Assembly: GCA_029255685.2 (NCBI GenBank)
Contig: CM055311.2
Coordinates: 18,436,952-18,500,951, forward strand
DNA length: 64,000 nucleotides
Direction: 5' to 3'
Source: Silene conica
Taxonomy: Eukaryota; Streptophyta; Magnoliopsida; Caryophyllales; Caryophyllaceae
Every line of letters begins with the position of its first letter. The first letter of the stretch is position 1. The notes under the pieces were generated by a model, which was not told the origin of the DNA, searched no databases, and saw nothing but the letters and a program-made list of their open reading frames with translations. The position numbers were made by a program, and so were the translations under genes. Below, piece after piece: positions 34,899-47,333 of the stretch.

Positions 34899-35249
34899 TA
34901 GGTCTGCTTATTCATATTTTTTTCGTAGACCAATAAGAGATATTTATGTTTCTTCTCTTAACAATGACTATTTGCACTAAGGAGTGGGTTGTATGCCGTG
35001 GCTTCTTCCACTACTCTTTCTGTCTCAGTCTCAATCATTTTTTTAGGTTTCGATTTGTTATGAGGATTCTTTTAGGTTCACATATAAATTGCTTTAGGTT
35101 CCTTAAAACTTTATACACGCTTCGACGATTAGAATGTACAATCCAGGTTATGATTCTCTTGGCACATAGTCGAGATTGTGCTTTTCTGTGAATGGTGATA
35201 TTCTTCCCAATGTGATTTAAGGAATGAGTTTACCTGGTTTTTCATATAG

Positions 35250-35717
35250 GAGGGAACATGGTAGCATAGAAGCCGAGATAGCTCATCATAGACAAAAGAT
35301 ACATGAACTACAAGAACATATACATGAGAAAGAGAGACAGATGTTGGAATTGCAAGATCAGGTATGCTCAAGCACATGTTGTGTTAGTTTCTGATTTAAA
35401 GCCATGCGTACGTATAATATTCTTTGTTTGATTGCAGTCATTTATCTGTAATAATTAGTAGGCAGAGCTGACATTATGGTCACTGATGGATTTTGTGTTG
35501 TGCTTAAAATGATAGCATAGGGTAGCTCAAGAGACAATACTTTACAAGGACGAACAACTTAGGGAAGCACAGACATGGATGGGTCAAGTACAGGAAATTG
35601 ATGTTTTGCAATCAAGTACATTGCAGGCTTAGCTAAGAGAATGGACTGAGCAATTTAATCAGCTTTGGCTTGGCTCGCAAAGACATGTTGAATTAATGGG
35701 TTTTAACATAAAATAGT
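35250..35717 (+). pseudogene. Coiled-coil protein gene fragment (two exons)
   Basis: Exon 35250-35361 encodes a Glu/Gln/His-rich coiled coil (IEAEIAHHRQKIHELQEHIH). The next exon, from about 35519, encodes VAQETILYKDEQLREAQTWM and then, after a TAG at 35631-35633, LREWTEQFNQLWLGSQRHVE. I recall a conserved plant coiled-coil family with the motif ETILYKDEQLREAQ but cannot name its function. The following exon (MERMHMHAIQQYQLELA) is present in both duplicated segments (near 32570 and 36130), so the duplication includes part of this captured gene. Confidence 0.6.
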
Positions 35718-35982
35718 TTGCCATTTGAGCAATTTAATCAGCTTTTGAGTTCTAAACGTTAAAATATGTCGAAACTCAAAAGTTATCTTATGGGCGTGTG
35801 CCAATTTTATGTTATGCCTAAGGTTTAGCTGTATTTAAATTATTAGTGTTGGGTTAGGAGTTTTAGCCTGAGTAAGTGCTTTTTTCATTCCAGTCATATC
35901 GAAAGAACGTTTATGTGTTTGATCAATCGACACAATGGGAAGGCTGTGAGAATTTGAGCAGTTAAGGCTTTGTTACAATAAT

Positions 35983-37451
35983 GTTAGTGATTGTTTGTGG
36001 TTCTCCTTTGTTTTAGATTAGAATCTCAGCTAACTATTTCTAGAGCTATTGCTAAAGGGAATAATACATATCTTCGAAATAAATATCAACAAACAATTTC
36101 TGACCTATATTCAGTACCAGTTTGCAGAGATGGAGAGAATGCACATGCATGCCATTCAACAATATCAACTTGAACTGGCTGCTGTAAGAGGAAACATACA
36201 CATGAGTCTATAATGGCAAATCCTATTGAAATGTATTTTCAGGTAGCTTTTTCTTTCATTTCCTATTGAAATTTGGAAGAGTGTAGATTTCATCTTTTAT
36301 TTTAAAAAGTTGACTTCAGTATGTCTTATATTCTTGTCAACATCGAGATTGTAGTCTCCTCAGTTAAAATATAATCACAAAAAACTCCACTAGGACATTT
36401 GGATCATTACTTTTGATCATCCCGTGGCAAGTTTAAAGCTTTTCTGAAACAATTACATTCAAGTTTTGGCGAGCTTTAAGGTACAGCAGCCAGTTATGGA
36501 GACGCCATATATAATTATGATTACTCCTTTCGTCTCAATCATTTGTTTACCTTTTATATTCTTTGTGAGAAGTATCTTAATCAACGGTAAAAAAATGATT
36601 GTGACGGAGTTAGTAAGAGCTTAAAAATTCACTCCCACACTTTTTAGACTCACACGACTCCCAGTCACACATCAACATTTACACTTAAATTAACAATAGC
36701 CGATGGATGGACAATCTTTCACTGCTCATTGACATATAGATATATAGACATTATGGACTATGGAGAGTTCAAATTGCTAAGTTCATTCTCCTCTTTTCCA
36801 AATTTCTATACGATTTTGTTTTTCGCTTACGGATTATATTTAGAGACTTAAAATCCTCGAACATATTACTCGATTAGCAATGGAATGCCAAATTATCAAA
36901 TTTTGGGCTTGCAAGGTTAGGCCGTCCTGAAGGGTTTACTCATGTCTCAACTGTGGTAAGTCATATATATTGGTTATCTTAATATGTTGCTTCTAATATA
37001 CGAGTGTTATGTTATTGACTTGTCGTATACCCTAACTAATAGACAACACTCAAACAAAAACAATAAAATTTAAATAGAATCACTTTCAATTGAACATAAC
37101 CGGGTTGATCATTCCTGAAAAATGAAAACCTTGATCGAAATTAGCCAATAAAATAGGCGCGATATGAGAAACACAGTACATTAACGACATATCAGAGAAC
37201 TGAAGCTGACCCTCTCATTTAGGATACTCTCTAGATCACCTTTTTCAGCTTTTTACATGGTTTTTCTGGACTTGTCACCCTCGTATTTTTTCTTTACGAG
37301 TTAATCTAAAAGCTTCTAATGTGACGATCGAGGTATGGCCTGCGTTGTATCTTTATGACTTTATCTCAAATTTAGTTGAATTAGTGATTAATTGCTCTTT
37401 ATACAATTTAGGTAAGCATGTTCATATATGCTACATGTCTAAGCAAGCAAA
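35983..37451 (+). repeat. Direct duplication, copy B (empty site)
   Basis: It is the uninterrupted partner of 32422-34898, lying 3.56 kb downstream. It shows the pre-insertion target of the retro-insertion as a single AAAAAAATGATTGT. Confidence 0.93.
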
Positions 37452-37939
37452 AATTGACGGTTTTAAAGGAAGATTTATGTCGGGCGACACTAAATTTGAG
37501 TTATTTTGTAGTGGAGTGGAATTGTTCATCTTTCATTATTTTGATTTTTGAGTTTAGATTGTTGATTGATCATATTTAGCGGAAAAGATTGATCTTTGAT
37601 GGAGAAAATTTCGTTTGGGACCGTCTTGAGCTTGAAATAGATGATTTCGTTGCTATGTGGACAATGTGGTTGAGTTAATGCTAGCTAATTTAACTATGCT
37701 GTAATGTTAAGACGGTATTAAGCAAGACCTATTCGTTAAATTAGTGATTATTGAGTGGTAGCATTGGTCACATTGTTTTGTAAGGTGATGTAGTGAGTGA
37801 TGCTGCAGTAGTGTTAAGGTTTAAGTACACAATTATAAATTGTGAATGTATGGCCGCAATTTTTCCTGCTGATTGCGTTACGTCTAAACTGTCTCAATAA
37901 TTCTCGCCTGTTATGGTTTCTTTGTAAAAAAAAGAAAGA

Positions 37940-38031
37940 AATGGGTTTCAGAAGTTGGAGAAGATTAAAGAGGCTAGCCGACGGAGTAGGCAACTGGAAG
38001 AGCTCACTAACAAGATGCGGGATTGCAAGAG
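37940..38031 (+). pseudogene. Novel plant SNARE (NPSN) exon fragment
   Basis: The segment reads NGFQKLEKIKEASRRSRQLE and ELTNKMRDCKR, ending at a GTAATT donor. This matches the N-terminal helical region of NPSN11-type Qb-SNAREs, which act in membrane fusion at the cell plate. Only one exon is present, and it is the last recognisable piece of the + strand mosaic. Confidence 0.78.
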
Positions 38032-39651
38032 GTAATTTTGGGATCCCCGTTATGATTTCTTATCATTAGCATGTAATACAAGTTGAATGAAGTTGGATCA
38101 GCACATTGGGAGTCTCAACAAAGTTTTTGTTTTCTCTCATAGTTCACTATTCACTAACATATGCTCATGTCATAAAACATTTGTAAGATATATAAGTCGT
38201 TAGTGGAGTGATGCAAGTATGACTTCTTAACTTACAAGTGGTTCAAAGAATATATTTCTGGATTGAGTAAATTCAAATACATAGCTTTAGGGCTGCAGTG
38301 GACGAATCCATCCGTCTCGTAACAGTTTGATGAGGAATTGTAGTTAGAATTTCCACTCGAGTGATGTTAAGTAGAATTTCCACTCGAGTGATGTTAAGTA
38401 GAGATAAACTCAACTTGAATATTTTTCCTTCCCTAATCGAGCCACGGGCCTGTATGTGCTTAGTTTTTGTTAATTAGTTGATTCCAAATGATCTTATGTA
38501 ATAAAATCGAAAAAAAATCGAACAAACTCGATAACTTCAGGCTGCTTAGCCGCCAAACTTTGAAGCAACAAATTTTTTGCAATTACCTCTAAAATTTTAT
38601 CTATTACATCTCATTGTAAATGATATCCCCGGCATCAGCAGACAACAACTCCGATTTAATCCATTGGAAACTGATATTTATTACCCGAAGTTTATGAACG
38701 GAACAATTCGTCTAATATTCTCTTCACACACCCGATATAAGCAGTACCGCAACTATCCTTACAGCTGACAATGTGACACAAAATGGGAAACAAGACAACA
38801 AATATTTGTTTCATGAAGTCTCGAAGGTGCTACATTATAATTTATACCACCTCAATTTAACACATACCTGCTTCCCGTAATCCACCATTTTTGGTAAAAT
38901 CTTGCCTATAATAGTTTTTTTCATTAACAATGTCTGATATAAATACGTTTTTCATGAGCCTATGAGATGGAGTGCATTTGAGGGTTAAATGGTTTCTCCC
39001 CATGTAATTTTTTAAATTAATAGTAGTCGTGGGTTACCAATGCTTTTGTAGTGACATAGTGATCTATATATCTATATCAGTGAACTGTCAGCTAATTCCA
39101 ATGTGGTCTTAATTGTCCACTTTCTTAACATTTCCTCAGTCTAACATAACTGGAGTTCAAATCTTGTATGCTACAGATTTGCTGATCAGATTCACGACTG
39201 CTATATATATATATCCGTAATGACATATTTGGCTTCGGCATGGAATTTTAAGGCTAGAGAACATATTTCTTGGTCATGAAAATATATACTAGTGACGGAA
39301 ATCAAGGTGAGATACGTTTTATTAATTTTCATGCACCTACTACCGATTTTTGCGCATCTATCATTTTTCATGCACCTAGAACTCGTTTTAATGCACGTAC
39401 AGCCTCTAATTTCATGCACCTACTAGTCATTTTCATGCATGTAAAAAATTTCATGCACGTAGTGGTTGTTTTCGTGCATTTATAGCCGTTTTAGTATGCC
39501 TAATTGTATTTTCGTACACTAAGTATATATTTTGTTAATTAAATCAAAATTTTTTGTTTATTGATACTAAAGTGTGTATTTGGATAAGTTAAACTAATGG
39601 TAAATGATCCAACGAAACATTCGAAGCGAGATATGGTGGAGATTTAGTGAA
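38032..39651. other. No gene seen; degenerate tandem repeats
   Basis: AT-rich sequence. A ~30-bp unit (AGAATTTCCACTCGAGTGATG) occurs twice at 38346-38402. A degenerate repeat with CATGCACCTA/CATGCACGTA at about 27-bp spacing runs from 39328 to 39480. Confidence 0.6.
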
Positions 39652-39656
39652 GGTTC

Positions 39657-40943
39657 TGTTGGAAACTAAGTTCCCTTATATTATACTCAAATCTAATGTG
39701 AGTTTAAATTATTTAAGTTTAGTCATAAAACTTAATTAGATCTTATGCATGCATGATGATATCATAAGATTTAGTAGTCCTTACATTGGTTTTAGAAGGT
39801 TTATACTCAATAATCACCTATTATTTGAGTCTTCAATCCACCGAAATTACCCTTAAACGATCTAACAAAAATCGTCTCCTAAAGGTGCGTATCAAGGACC
39901 CGATCTCAAACCAACACAATTTTGTTACTAGAAAAATGTATTAGTTAACTAGAGATAATAATAATATTACTCTTAATATTATTAATATGGAAATAATAAC
40001 TTTCTTAGTAAAAACTATTTTACTAAAGAAAATATGAGAATAAGGTTTGTAGTATGTTTTGTGTTAGCACCAAAAGACTTAGCCAAAAACTAGTACAAAT
40101 GAGGTGTGTGTGTGTGCATTATATAGAGCAAAAATGAGCTCATTTGCTTGCATGTTGGCCGGCTTCTTCAAGCCTTTTTTAAGGCCAATGCATGGCTTAC
40201 TATTTCTTACATAAAGCATGCAAGATACCTTACACCCCTATTGTGTAAGATGCACACAATCAATTCATTCATTCAAACACACAACCTACATACATACATA
40301 CTAATACACGGTTGAAATGGGGTTATTTTAGACCCCATTTTATCTTTGTCAATTGTGTTAATTTGTAACATGTCACACATGTTTCATAACATATGACCCA
40401 ATTTGTTAATTGTGCAATTTTAACTATTAAAATTCATAATTTACAAATTTATTACATTTAAATAATTTACACTAATAATTTCGAAATTATTATTGTACAA
40501 AAATGTAATGTCGTAATTTAATTACAACTCTTTGTAATTTTATGATCAACCGTGTTCATTCTCAATTTAATCGTTTCCCAAACGAATAAATAAAACCGAG
40601 TAATAAAACGATTTTATTACTTTGACTTTAATTATTATTATAATCCCATTATAAAAAAATATTCGTCATATAAAATTATTTCCAAAATTTCCAGTTATTA
40701 ATTAATTTGTATCCAATACAATATTAATTAATTATTCCATTGAGACGGAGTTCCCTAAAGATATGACCTTAAGGGATCAACTGATCACCACCATCATATG
40801 ACGATAATGTCAAACTCTAGACAGCCAATCATTATCGATAAATGTTGATCAGTTGACTTTAAAAGAGTAACACTCCCAGTTGTGTTTCATTTAAATGAGT
40901 TTTAATTACGTCAACACTATTGTCGAGGACACTTCCTCCAACA
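39657..40943 (-). repeat. 3' LTR (left) of gag-only element
   Basis: The purine tract AAGTGGGAGATT (minus strand) abuts it at 40944-40955. Its core inverted repeat is at 40774-40857. Confidence 0.95.
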
Positions 40944-40955
40944 ATCTCCCACTTG

Positions 40956-43900
40956 TCCGAGACAAGTGTGTGTTACCAATTCTCTTGCCATATTACTATC
41001 TCCCACTCAATGCATGGCGTCCTCTCAGGTCGTGCCGGCAATTGATTAAAATCTAGAGTGGTTTATCTCGATCTGGAGTTATAACTACTGACCGGAATTA
41101 TCTACCATAGATACCTACCGAGCGTGGCCACGCATTTCTAGTTATTATTCTCCTCGAGTGGCCTAGAGATATTTCTCAACCCTGACAAGGGGTGGACAAT
41201 TCCTAATCGACTTATTCCTTCCGGCTAGCCACAGCCCATCATAACCCAAAATATGTCCTTATAAACCCCAGTTACGAAGGTGTTAGGACATAAATCAAAG
41301 TTAATCTGAAAACTATGCCACCTCAGAGAACAGTCATTAGTCCAAGAACTGACTCATGTGAAACACGATAGATGCTCCCGCCACGACCAGGCAGTCTTTC
41401 AATAAGAGTACGCTAGAGCTCTATCAGCGGTCATTAGCCCGGCAAATGTATCTTAACATGTCTATGCCTAGGTGATCGATTAGTCATCACGTATGACTCT
41501 ATGACAATTGAACTCGCCATCAATCGCATCACACATCCGGTTGCATTGAGATGTCACCTCACTTAAACAACTAGGGGCGAGGTCATGATAATTCAATTCA
41601 CTTTAATGGGGTTCAATATGGTCTTACCATCCCATTTGAATTTTACTTGACCTTTCGTGAGTTATAAATAACTCAAACAATTAGTGGATTACACCATCCA
41701 AGTGGTCAACCTTTGAACACCATTTAATTTACAATCAGCTTTAGCGTCTCTCGTTTACATCCCTTAAAATTGTAATTATCTCCATTTTGAGTAAACCAGG
41801 TTTACCACGGTTCGTGCGATCGTTCACTTTGCGGATCATATCCACACATTGATCTTTCCTCTGAAAGAGACAAGTCATTCTCATGACTAGCGAATAAGAT
41901 TATGTGCATTGTGTAACTCCCAGCCACAGTAATGCCTTTACATAATTTATGAACTTACACATTTTGTAGAATCTTGTGATGACAATGTAGTTAAAATACA
42001 AGTCATTGAGATGCATAGTCAATGAATGTAAGCCAAAGATTATCTCAAATCTTTGCTTGGTTTCTTGGAACTTGAGTCGTTGCAAACCTTTTACCATACG
42101 ACTAAGTTATCTTCCAAAATCTTTTTGTCTTTCATCTTTATTGGAGAATACTTTGACAATTTACCAAGGTTTAATCATTGGTTTAACACCTGCTCCAAGG
42201 GGTTATCCTGCAAGCGGTGCGCATCCACGTTACACGATTATACTAATGGCGGAAACATTAGTGATTTAAACGTGCAAACAATAGTACTTAAGGTTCGATA
42301 AATTTCCATGATCCCATCATGGTTATACTATCTTCATCTCTATGAACAACCTTAATACTTTATAAACAAGACGTCTTTTATAACCTTAACCAAACATCCC
42401 ATGTTTAATTAGATTTAATTCATATCAATATGTTATCTAGAACCAAAAACTCGTGTACCTCTCATGAGTATCAATGCTTCATTCCAAACGAGCAATGAGT
42501 TTGTTTTAGATAACGTTTACTCCCACTAAACTCTTGTTCTTGCCTGATTCTGAAGATCCCGAAGTCATACCCATGACTCAACAGCTTCAAATCCTGGAGC
42601 GAGAACTCCCACTGAACTTTACATTTAACCGTAAATCATAAAGCTCCCACTCAATTCAATGTTCCTTAACATTTAATGAATTGAAATGGTTGGGACTTAA
42701 CCATATGTGCTAATAGTCACATCCCTTTCAAATACCCTTTTGAAAAGCGGTTATTGAGTTTACTGAATTCATTCTCAATGAATTACCTTACTACTTTCAA
42801 CAAAGTTACCCTTAACTTTGCAGACTGCTGGCATCTACATGTCAACGTATGCTTCTCCCAATAAATCTCATTTATTAGCATGTATGTCTTATAAATTTCA
42901 TGGTCTTTAGAATTTGCATTGACACATTTAGATCACCATCTAAATCCAAGAACCCTTTCTTGAGCCTTTGCAAAATCTTTTGAATAATTTTCTTCGAGTG
43001 TCCTCCCGTAGTTTCTATAAGAGTCTTTTCTTATGGTATACAATTTCTGTGTGTAGGAACTTTCAGTTCCCCACATTTATCTTATCTTGTACTGTACGAG
43101 GACTATATCATGGATCTTATCCATGTATAGAATTTTTCCTTACAAACTTCAAGAATTTATCCTTGAAGTATCCTCCAGGGTCGGGGCCGTGGGTATATAA
43201 GGCTTAGATTTTTACCAAACCGTAGATCTTATCCACAACCTTTGGGTTTATCCACAACTTTTGGGATGATAAGGCTTAGAATCTTATCCACAGCCTAATC
43301 TACCTTTTACAACCATAAGGTGTAGATTGCTCTTGGGATATAAGGCGTAGATCTTATCTACAACCTTTGGGCTTATCCACAACTTTTGGGATGATAAGGC
43401 GTAGAATCTTATTTACAGCCTAATCTACCTTTTACAACCATAAGGTGTAGATTTTCGTAAATCGTATATCCCATCCACAACTTAATCTTCCTTCTTATCT
43501 TTCACATAACCAAAACACAATAAATCCCACTATTCACTAATAGATCATATCCATTGTGCTAATCAAAATCATTTGCTGTTTGTGGACTTTTCAAATTTCT
43601 CCCACTCTATCTTTGTAATAATAATCTCATTTTATTACCAAAGATAGCCACTAAGGCCACAAGCAATGACTTTGATGTTGGTTTTTGTGCCCTTATGATT
43701 TATCACAGAAATTATTCGATTTAAAGCTTAGATAGTTTTGGATGGTTGACAACTTTTCCTCTTAATTGAGTTCTAAACTTAATTTGATTTTGATTTGATT
43801 TGAATTGGGTATCCTATACCAATTTGGCTTCAATGGTCATACATTGAAATTTCATAATCAATTCTATTTTATGTTTAAGATTTGCAAGTGTATGTTAAAC

Positions 43901-44228
43901 TAAACAAGAACATAATTATAAACCGATAGTGACTCGGGTTGAAAACCAAGTCACTACATTATCCAAAATACAACATATTGTTCAAGGATTACCCCTTTCC
44001 TTGTCCAACAAGGAAATAAAACATAGGTTTTAATTGTTCATACAACACTTGAAATATTAGCAAAATAAGCGGAAAAACAAAGCTCCTTGATCATCCCGAG
44101 TGGAGCTACTCTTAGTTCCCTTGATCCATCAAGCTTGTTTCTCTTTTCCCTTATCTTTGCTTTCATGCCCTAATTCAAGTAAGAAGAGCATTCACATCAC
44201 AACTTGTATCATGATACATTAGTTGAGA
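40956..44228 (-). other. 3' non-coding half of gag-only element
   Basis: No protein domains are recognised in 3.3 kb where pol should be. It includes a tandem repeat (43222-43455) of about 125 bp, with AGATCTTATCCACAACCTTT and ACAACTTTTGGGATGATAAG in each copy. Short open frames here are not conserved-looking. Confidence 0.75.
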
Positions 44229-45137
44229 TTAACATAAAATCGGGATAGTTATCGTACCAACTGGAAGAATCTTCCCAGCTTTGAGATCGCTGAGATACTT
44301 GGAACAGTTCCTCTTCCAATGTCCTTTGCCATTGCAGTAAAAGCATTTGGCCCCTTGATGAGGGCTCTTCTTGGATTTGGAGGTGCTTGCCTCAGAAGAC
44401 ACTTTGTTTGAACCTTTGGAAGGTTGCTTCCTCTTTGCCTTACCCTTCCTTTTGAACTTTCCTTTGCTCTTAACATTAATGTTGAGCACATCCTTAGGGG
44501 CACTAACATTTAGGCCCATATCTCTTTCAGCTTGCACGATCATATTGTGCAATTCATCGAGAGAGATGTCTTGGTTTCTCATGTTGAAATTCACCCGGAA
44601 TTGTACATAAGTTTTCACTTTAGACAAGGAGTGGAGGATTCTATCAATCACAAGTTCCTTAGGAATGTCCACTTGATTCATCCTTAGGGTTTCTACATGC
44701 TCAATTAACTTGAGCACATGTGGGCTAGCCTTTTGCCCCTCCTTAAGGTTGAGATCAAAGAAGGCCGATGCCGCCTCGTATTGGACAATTCTCGAAGCCT
44801 TTGAGAACATTGTCACAAGCCTGGAGTAGATCTCATAGGCCGTGCCAATCTTTATGGCACTCCTTTGGAGTTCCGGCTCCATCGAGAAGATCAAAACATT
44901 TTTGATTGCCGCAGACTCCTTCTGATAAGTATCATAGGGTCGTCTTGCTGCGGCGGTGGCATTTTCTGCAGGTTCAGGAGGTGATTCTTCAATGAGGAAT
45001 TCGGTCTTACCGTCTCCCTCTGCCGCCAACAACAGTTGGGCATCCCAATCGGCAAAGTTTGCCCCATTCTTTTCTAGCTTACAACGATCCATGAAGGAAC
45101 GTAACCATGAATTGTTCGTAGTAGTGGAAGTAGCCAT
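44229..45137 (-). CDS. Intact copia-type Gag with zinc knuckle
   Basis: This is a 302-residue open frame. The N-terminus (MATSTTTNNSWLRSFMDRCK, then NFADWDAQL) and the central Retrotran_gag_2/UBN2-like region (AIKNVLIFSMEPELQ, SRIVQYEAAS, VIDRILHSLS) are of the copia capsid type. A basic Lys-rich linker follows. The CX2CX4HX4C knuckle CFYCNGKGHWKRNC lies near residue 265. It then stops after about 25 residues instead of running into protease and integrase. Gag assembles cytoplasmic particles that package element RNA. The intact frame, in an element without pol, suggests selection or very recent origin. It is homologous to the broken gag at 6262-7169. Confidence 0.93.
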   Translation of the reverse strand: MATSTTTNNSWLRSFMDRCKLEKNGANFADWDAQLLLAAEGDGKTEFLIEESPPEPAENATAAARRPYDTYQKESAAIKNVLIFSMEPELQRSAIKIGTAYEIYSRLVTMFSKASRIVQYEAASAFFDLNLKEGQKASPHVLKLIEHVETLRMNQVDIPKELVIDRILHSLSKVKTYVQFRVNFNMRNQDISLDELHNMIVQAERDMGLNVSAPKDVLNINVKSKGKFKRKGKAKRKQPSKGSNKVSSEASTSKSKKSPHQGAKCFYCNGKGHWKRNCSKYLSDLKAGKILPVGTITIPILC

Positions 45138-47318
45138 GATTGATATTGATACGAAGACTACAAAATTTTAAACATATGAAGAAATTAAATGCTAATCGTT
45201 TTAATTTTCATTTTAACTTGTAAACATATTTACTAAGTTGATGCATCTATAAAATGACCTCTATCCAATTTTATAAATGATTCCAAGACCCAAACCCATA
45301 CTATCGAAATCGTGAACCACTGGAACTTCGACCCAATGATATGGTTTGGTGGGTTAAAATAAACCGGTTCTACCTTAGAACTCTTGGTTGATGACAAATC
45401 ATAATTTATACATCTTAGCCCGGAACACATTGATCACTGGTCCTCTACACTTCTGTTGAGTACAAACCAAATTTCAATTGCATCGGGATGCGATCCGCCC
45501 ACTGGACTGAATCCACCCCATTGCCCCACTTATCCTACGTAATGAGGTTCGTACTGCCCACTGGACTAGCACCACCCCACGAAATAGAAGCTCATGGGTT
45601 CTACTATTTGGTAAGGCTAATCCTCAATTGTTTTGTTTAATATAGAGGTCTTGTCAATTTATTATCTATCTCCGGAATTACAATAAAATAATACAACTAT
45701 TCTATTGTAAAATTGAAAATTTAAATTTAAATTACAAACCCGTGATACGAGATCACATAAATTACAACCGAATCAATATTCCCTTTCATTACGGGTAATA
45801 TTGATTAAAACTAAGGCCATACTAAGAAAAATTACATAATTCCAAATTATATAAATAACATTCAAAATATGACATTCATATTAAATAAATTGCAATAAAT
45901 AAAATATGTATGCACATGCTCAATTTTTAATGCCAAATCGCCTTATGGGAGCAAATATCTCATATTTGTTTACGGTTTTTACGGATATGCGCGATTTTAA
46001 CTATTAAAATCATCCAAAATTACATAAATCTTATTTATGTCCAAGTTAATCATCCTAACTTACTTTAGGAATCAATGTTTAGTCTCTACTAATATTTGAT
46101 CATGATCTAACTTGATTTTACATTATTGTTCATAAATTACTTGTATTTTCGGGACAAATAAACAAAATACGGCCAAATGAGTCAATAAAATTCAAAATTT
46201 AAAATTCAAAATTTTAAACTTTCTGGAAATTTTCTAAAAATTCAGAAATTATTAAAATGGTCTTTTGCAATTATATATGGTTTATTTCTTAAATAAATCC
46301 TATAAAAGCCGTTTTTATGGTTAAAAATCCGATTTAAATTATAAAAACTTGCAATAATTTGCCATAAATTTTTAGTCATCCTAAAATATATATTAGAATC
46401 TGAAAATGACCAAAAATTACAGACCATACTCGAAAATTTTATTTTCGACTCATGAATTACGATTATTAGCTAATTAACTTATTAAAAATTAATAATCATA
46501 AAAAAAGAAACTTTTTGATATCCAACTTTTAGATCTGATGTTCCTATTATATAAGACATCTATGGGTAAAATTTCATGCCATAATATTAAGATTAACTAT
46601 TTTTAACACAATAAGTCACTATTTATCCGATTTTAACCATTAAAATCATAAATCATGCATCACTTGAGAATAAATTCCCAAAACTTACATACATACTGTA
46701 AATATTGCATGTGACATTGTGTAAAGTTTTTATGGCAAAATTCCAACTATAACTATTAAAGTCGAATTTAAGTCACTATTAATACGATTTTTACTATAAA
46801 AATCATTAATCATGCAAAATAAGTCCAATAATTTCGAAACTTCATACAGGAACTTTGTATATTGCATGTGACTACTCATAAAATTTTTAAGGTCAAATTC
46901 GAAATATAACCTTATATACCCATTTTTACTCATATTATGACTATTTATCTCATAAAATTCATAATCCATGCATATTAACTCCATTTCTTACGAAAAATCA
47001 TATACAATATATTAAATATGCATGTGAGAACATATCAAAAAATCTCGGCCAGAAACTATTTTTAACTATTTTTCCCATTAATTGTTGTTTAAAACCGATT
47101 TAAACTACAAAATATACAAATAAATATAAAAATGAACAATAAAAATCCATAAAATTATTTTTATGTCCTAAAACCATTTTAGAATCAGAAACTTTAACAT
47201 GCAAAATTATTTTGTGATTTATCATAATAAATCAAAATATTTCGAAAATACCGAAATGTGTATGTTAATCCGATTTTAACATAAAACATGAATCCGATCA
47301 TGCATGCAACAACCGTAA
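45138..47318 (-). other. 5' leader of gag-only element
   Basis: AT-rich untranslated leader of 2.2 kb between the primer site and gag. Several loosely repeated blocks (AACTATTAAAATCAT, GCATGTGAC) are seen, but no gene. Confidence 0.7.
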
Positions 47319-47330
47319 TGCTCTGATACC
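47319..47330 (-). other. Primer-binding site (tRNA iMet) of gag-only element
   Basis: The plus strand reads GCTCTGATACCA, the complement of TGGTATCAGAGC, three bases inside the right LTR. Confidence 0.9.
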
Positions 47331-47333
47331 AAT

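Noticed and set aside
32422..37451. Direct repeats A and B as a pair of LTRs
   Set aside because: They do not start TG and end CA, have no primer site or purine tract inside the boundaries, and contain captured exon sequence. It is a segmental duplication.
39328..39480. CRISPR-like regularly spaced CATGCACxTA repeats
   Set aside because: The repeats are short and degenerate, spacers are not unique, and this is plant nuclear DNA. It is a decayed minisatellite.
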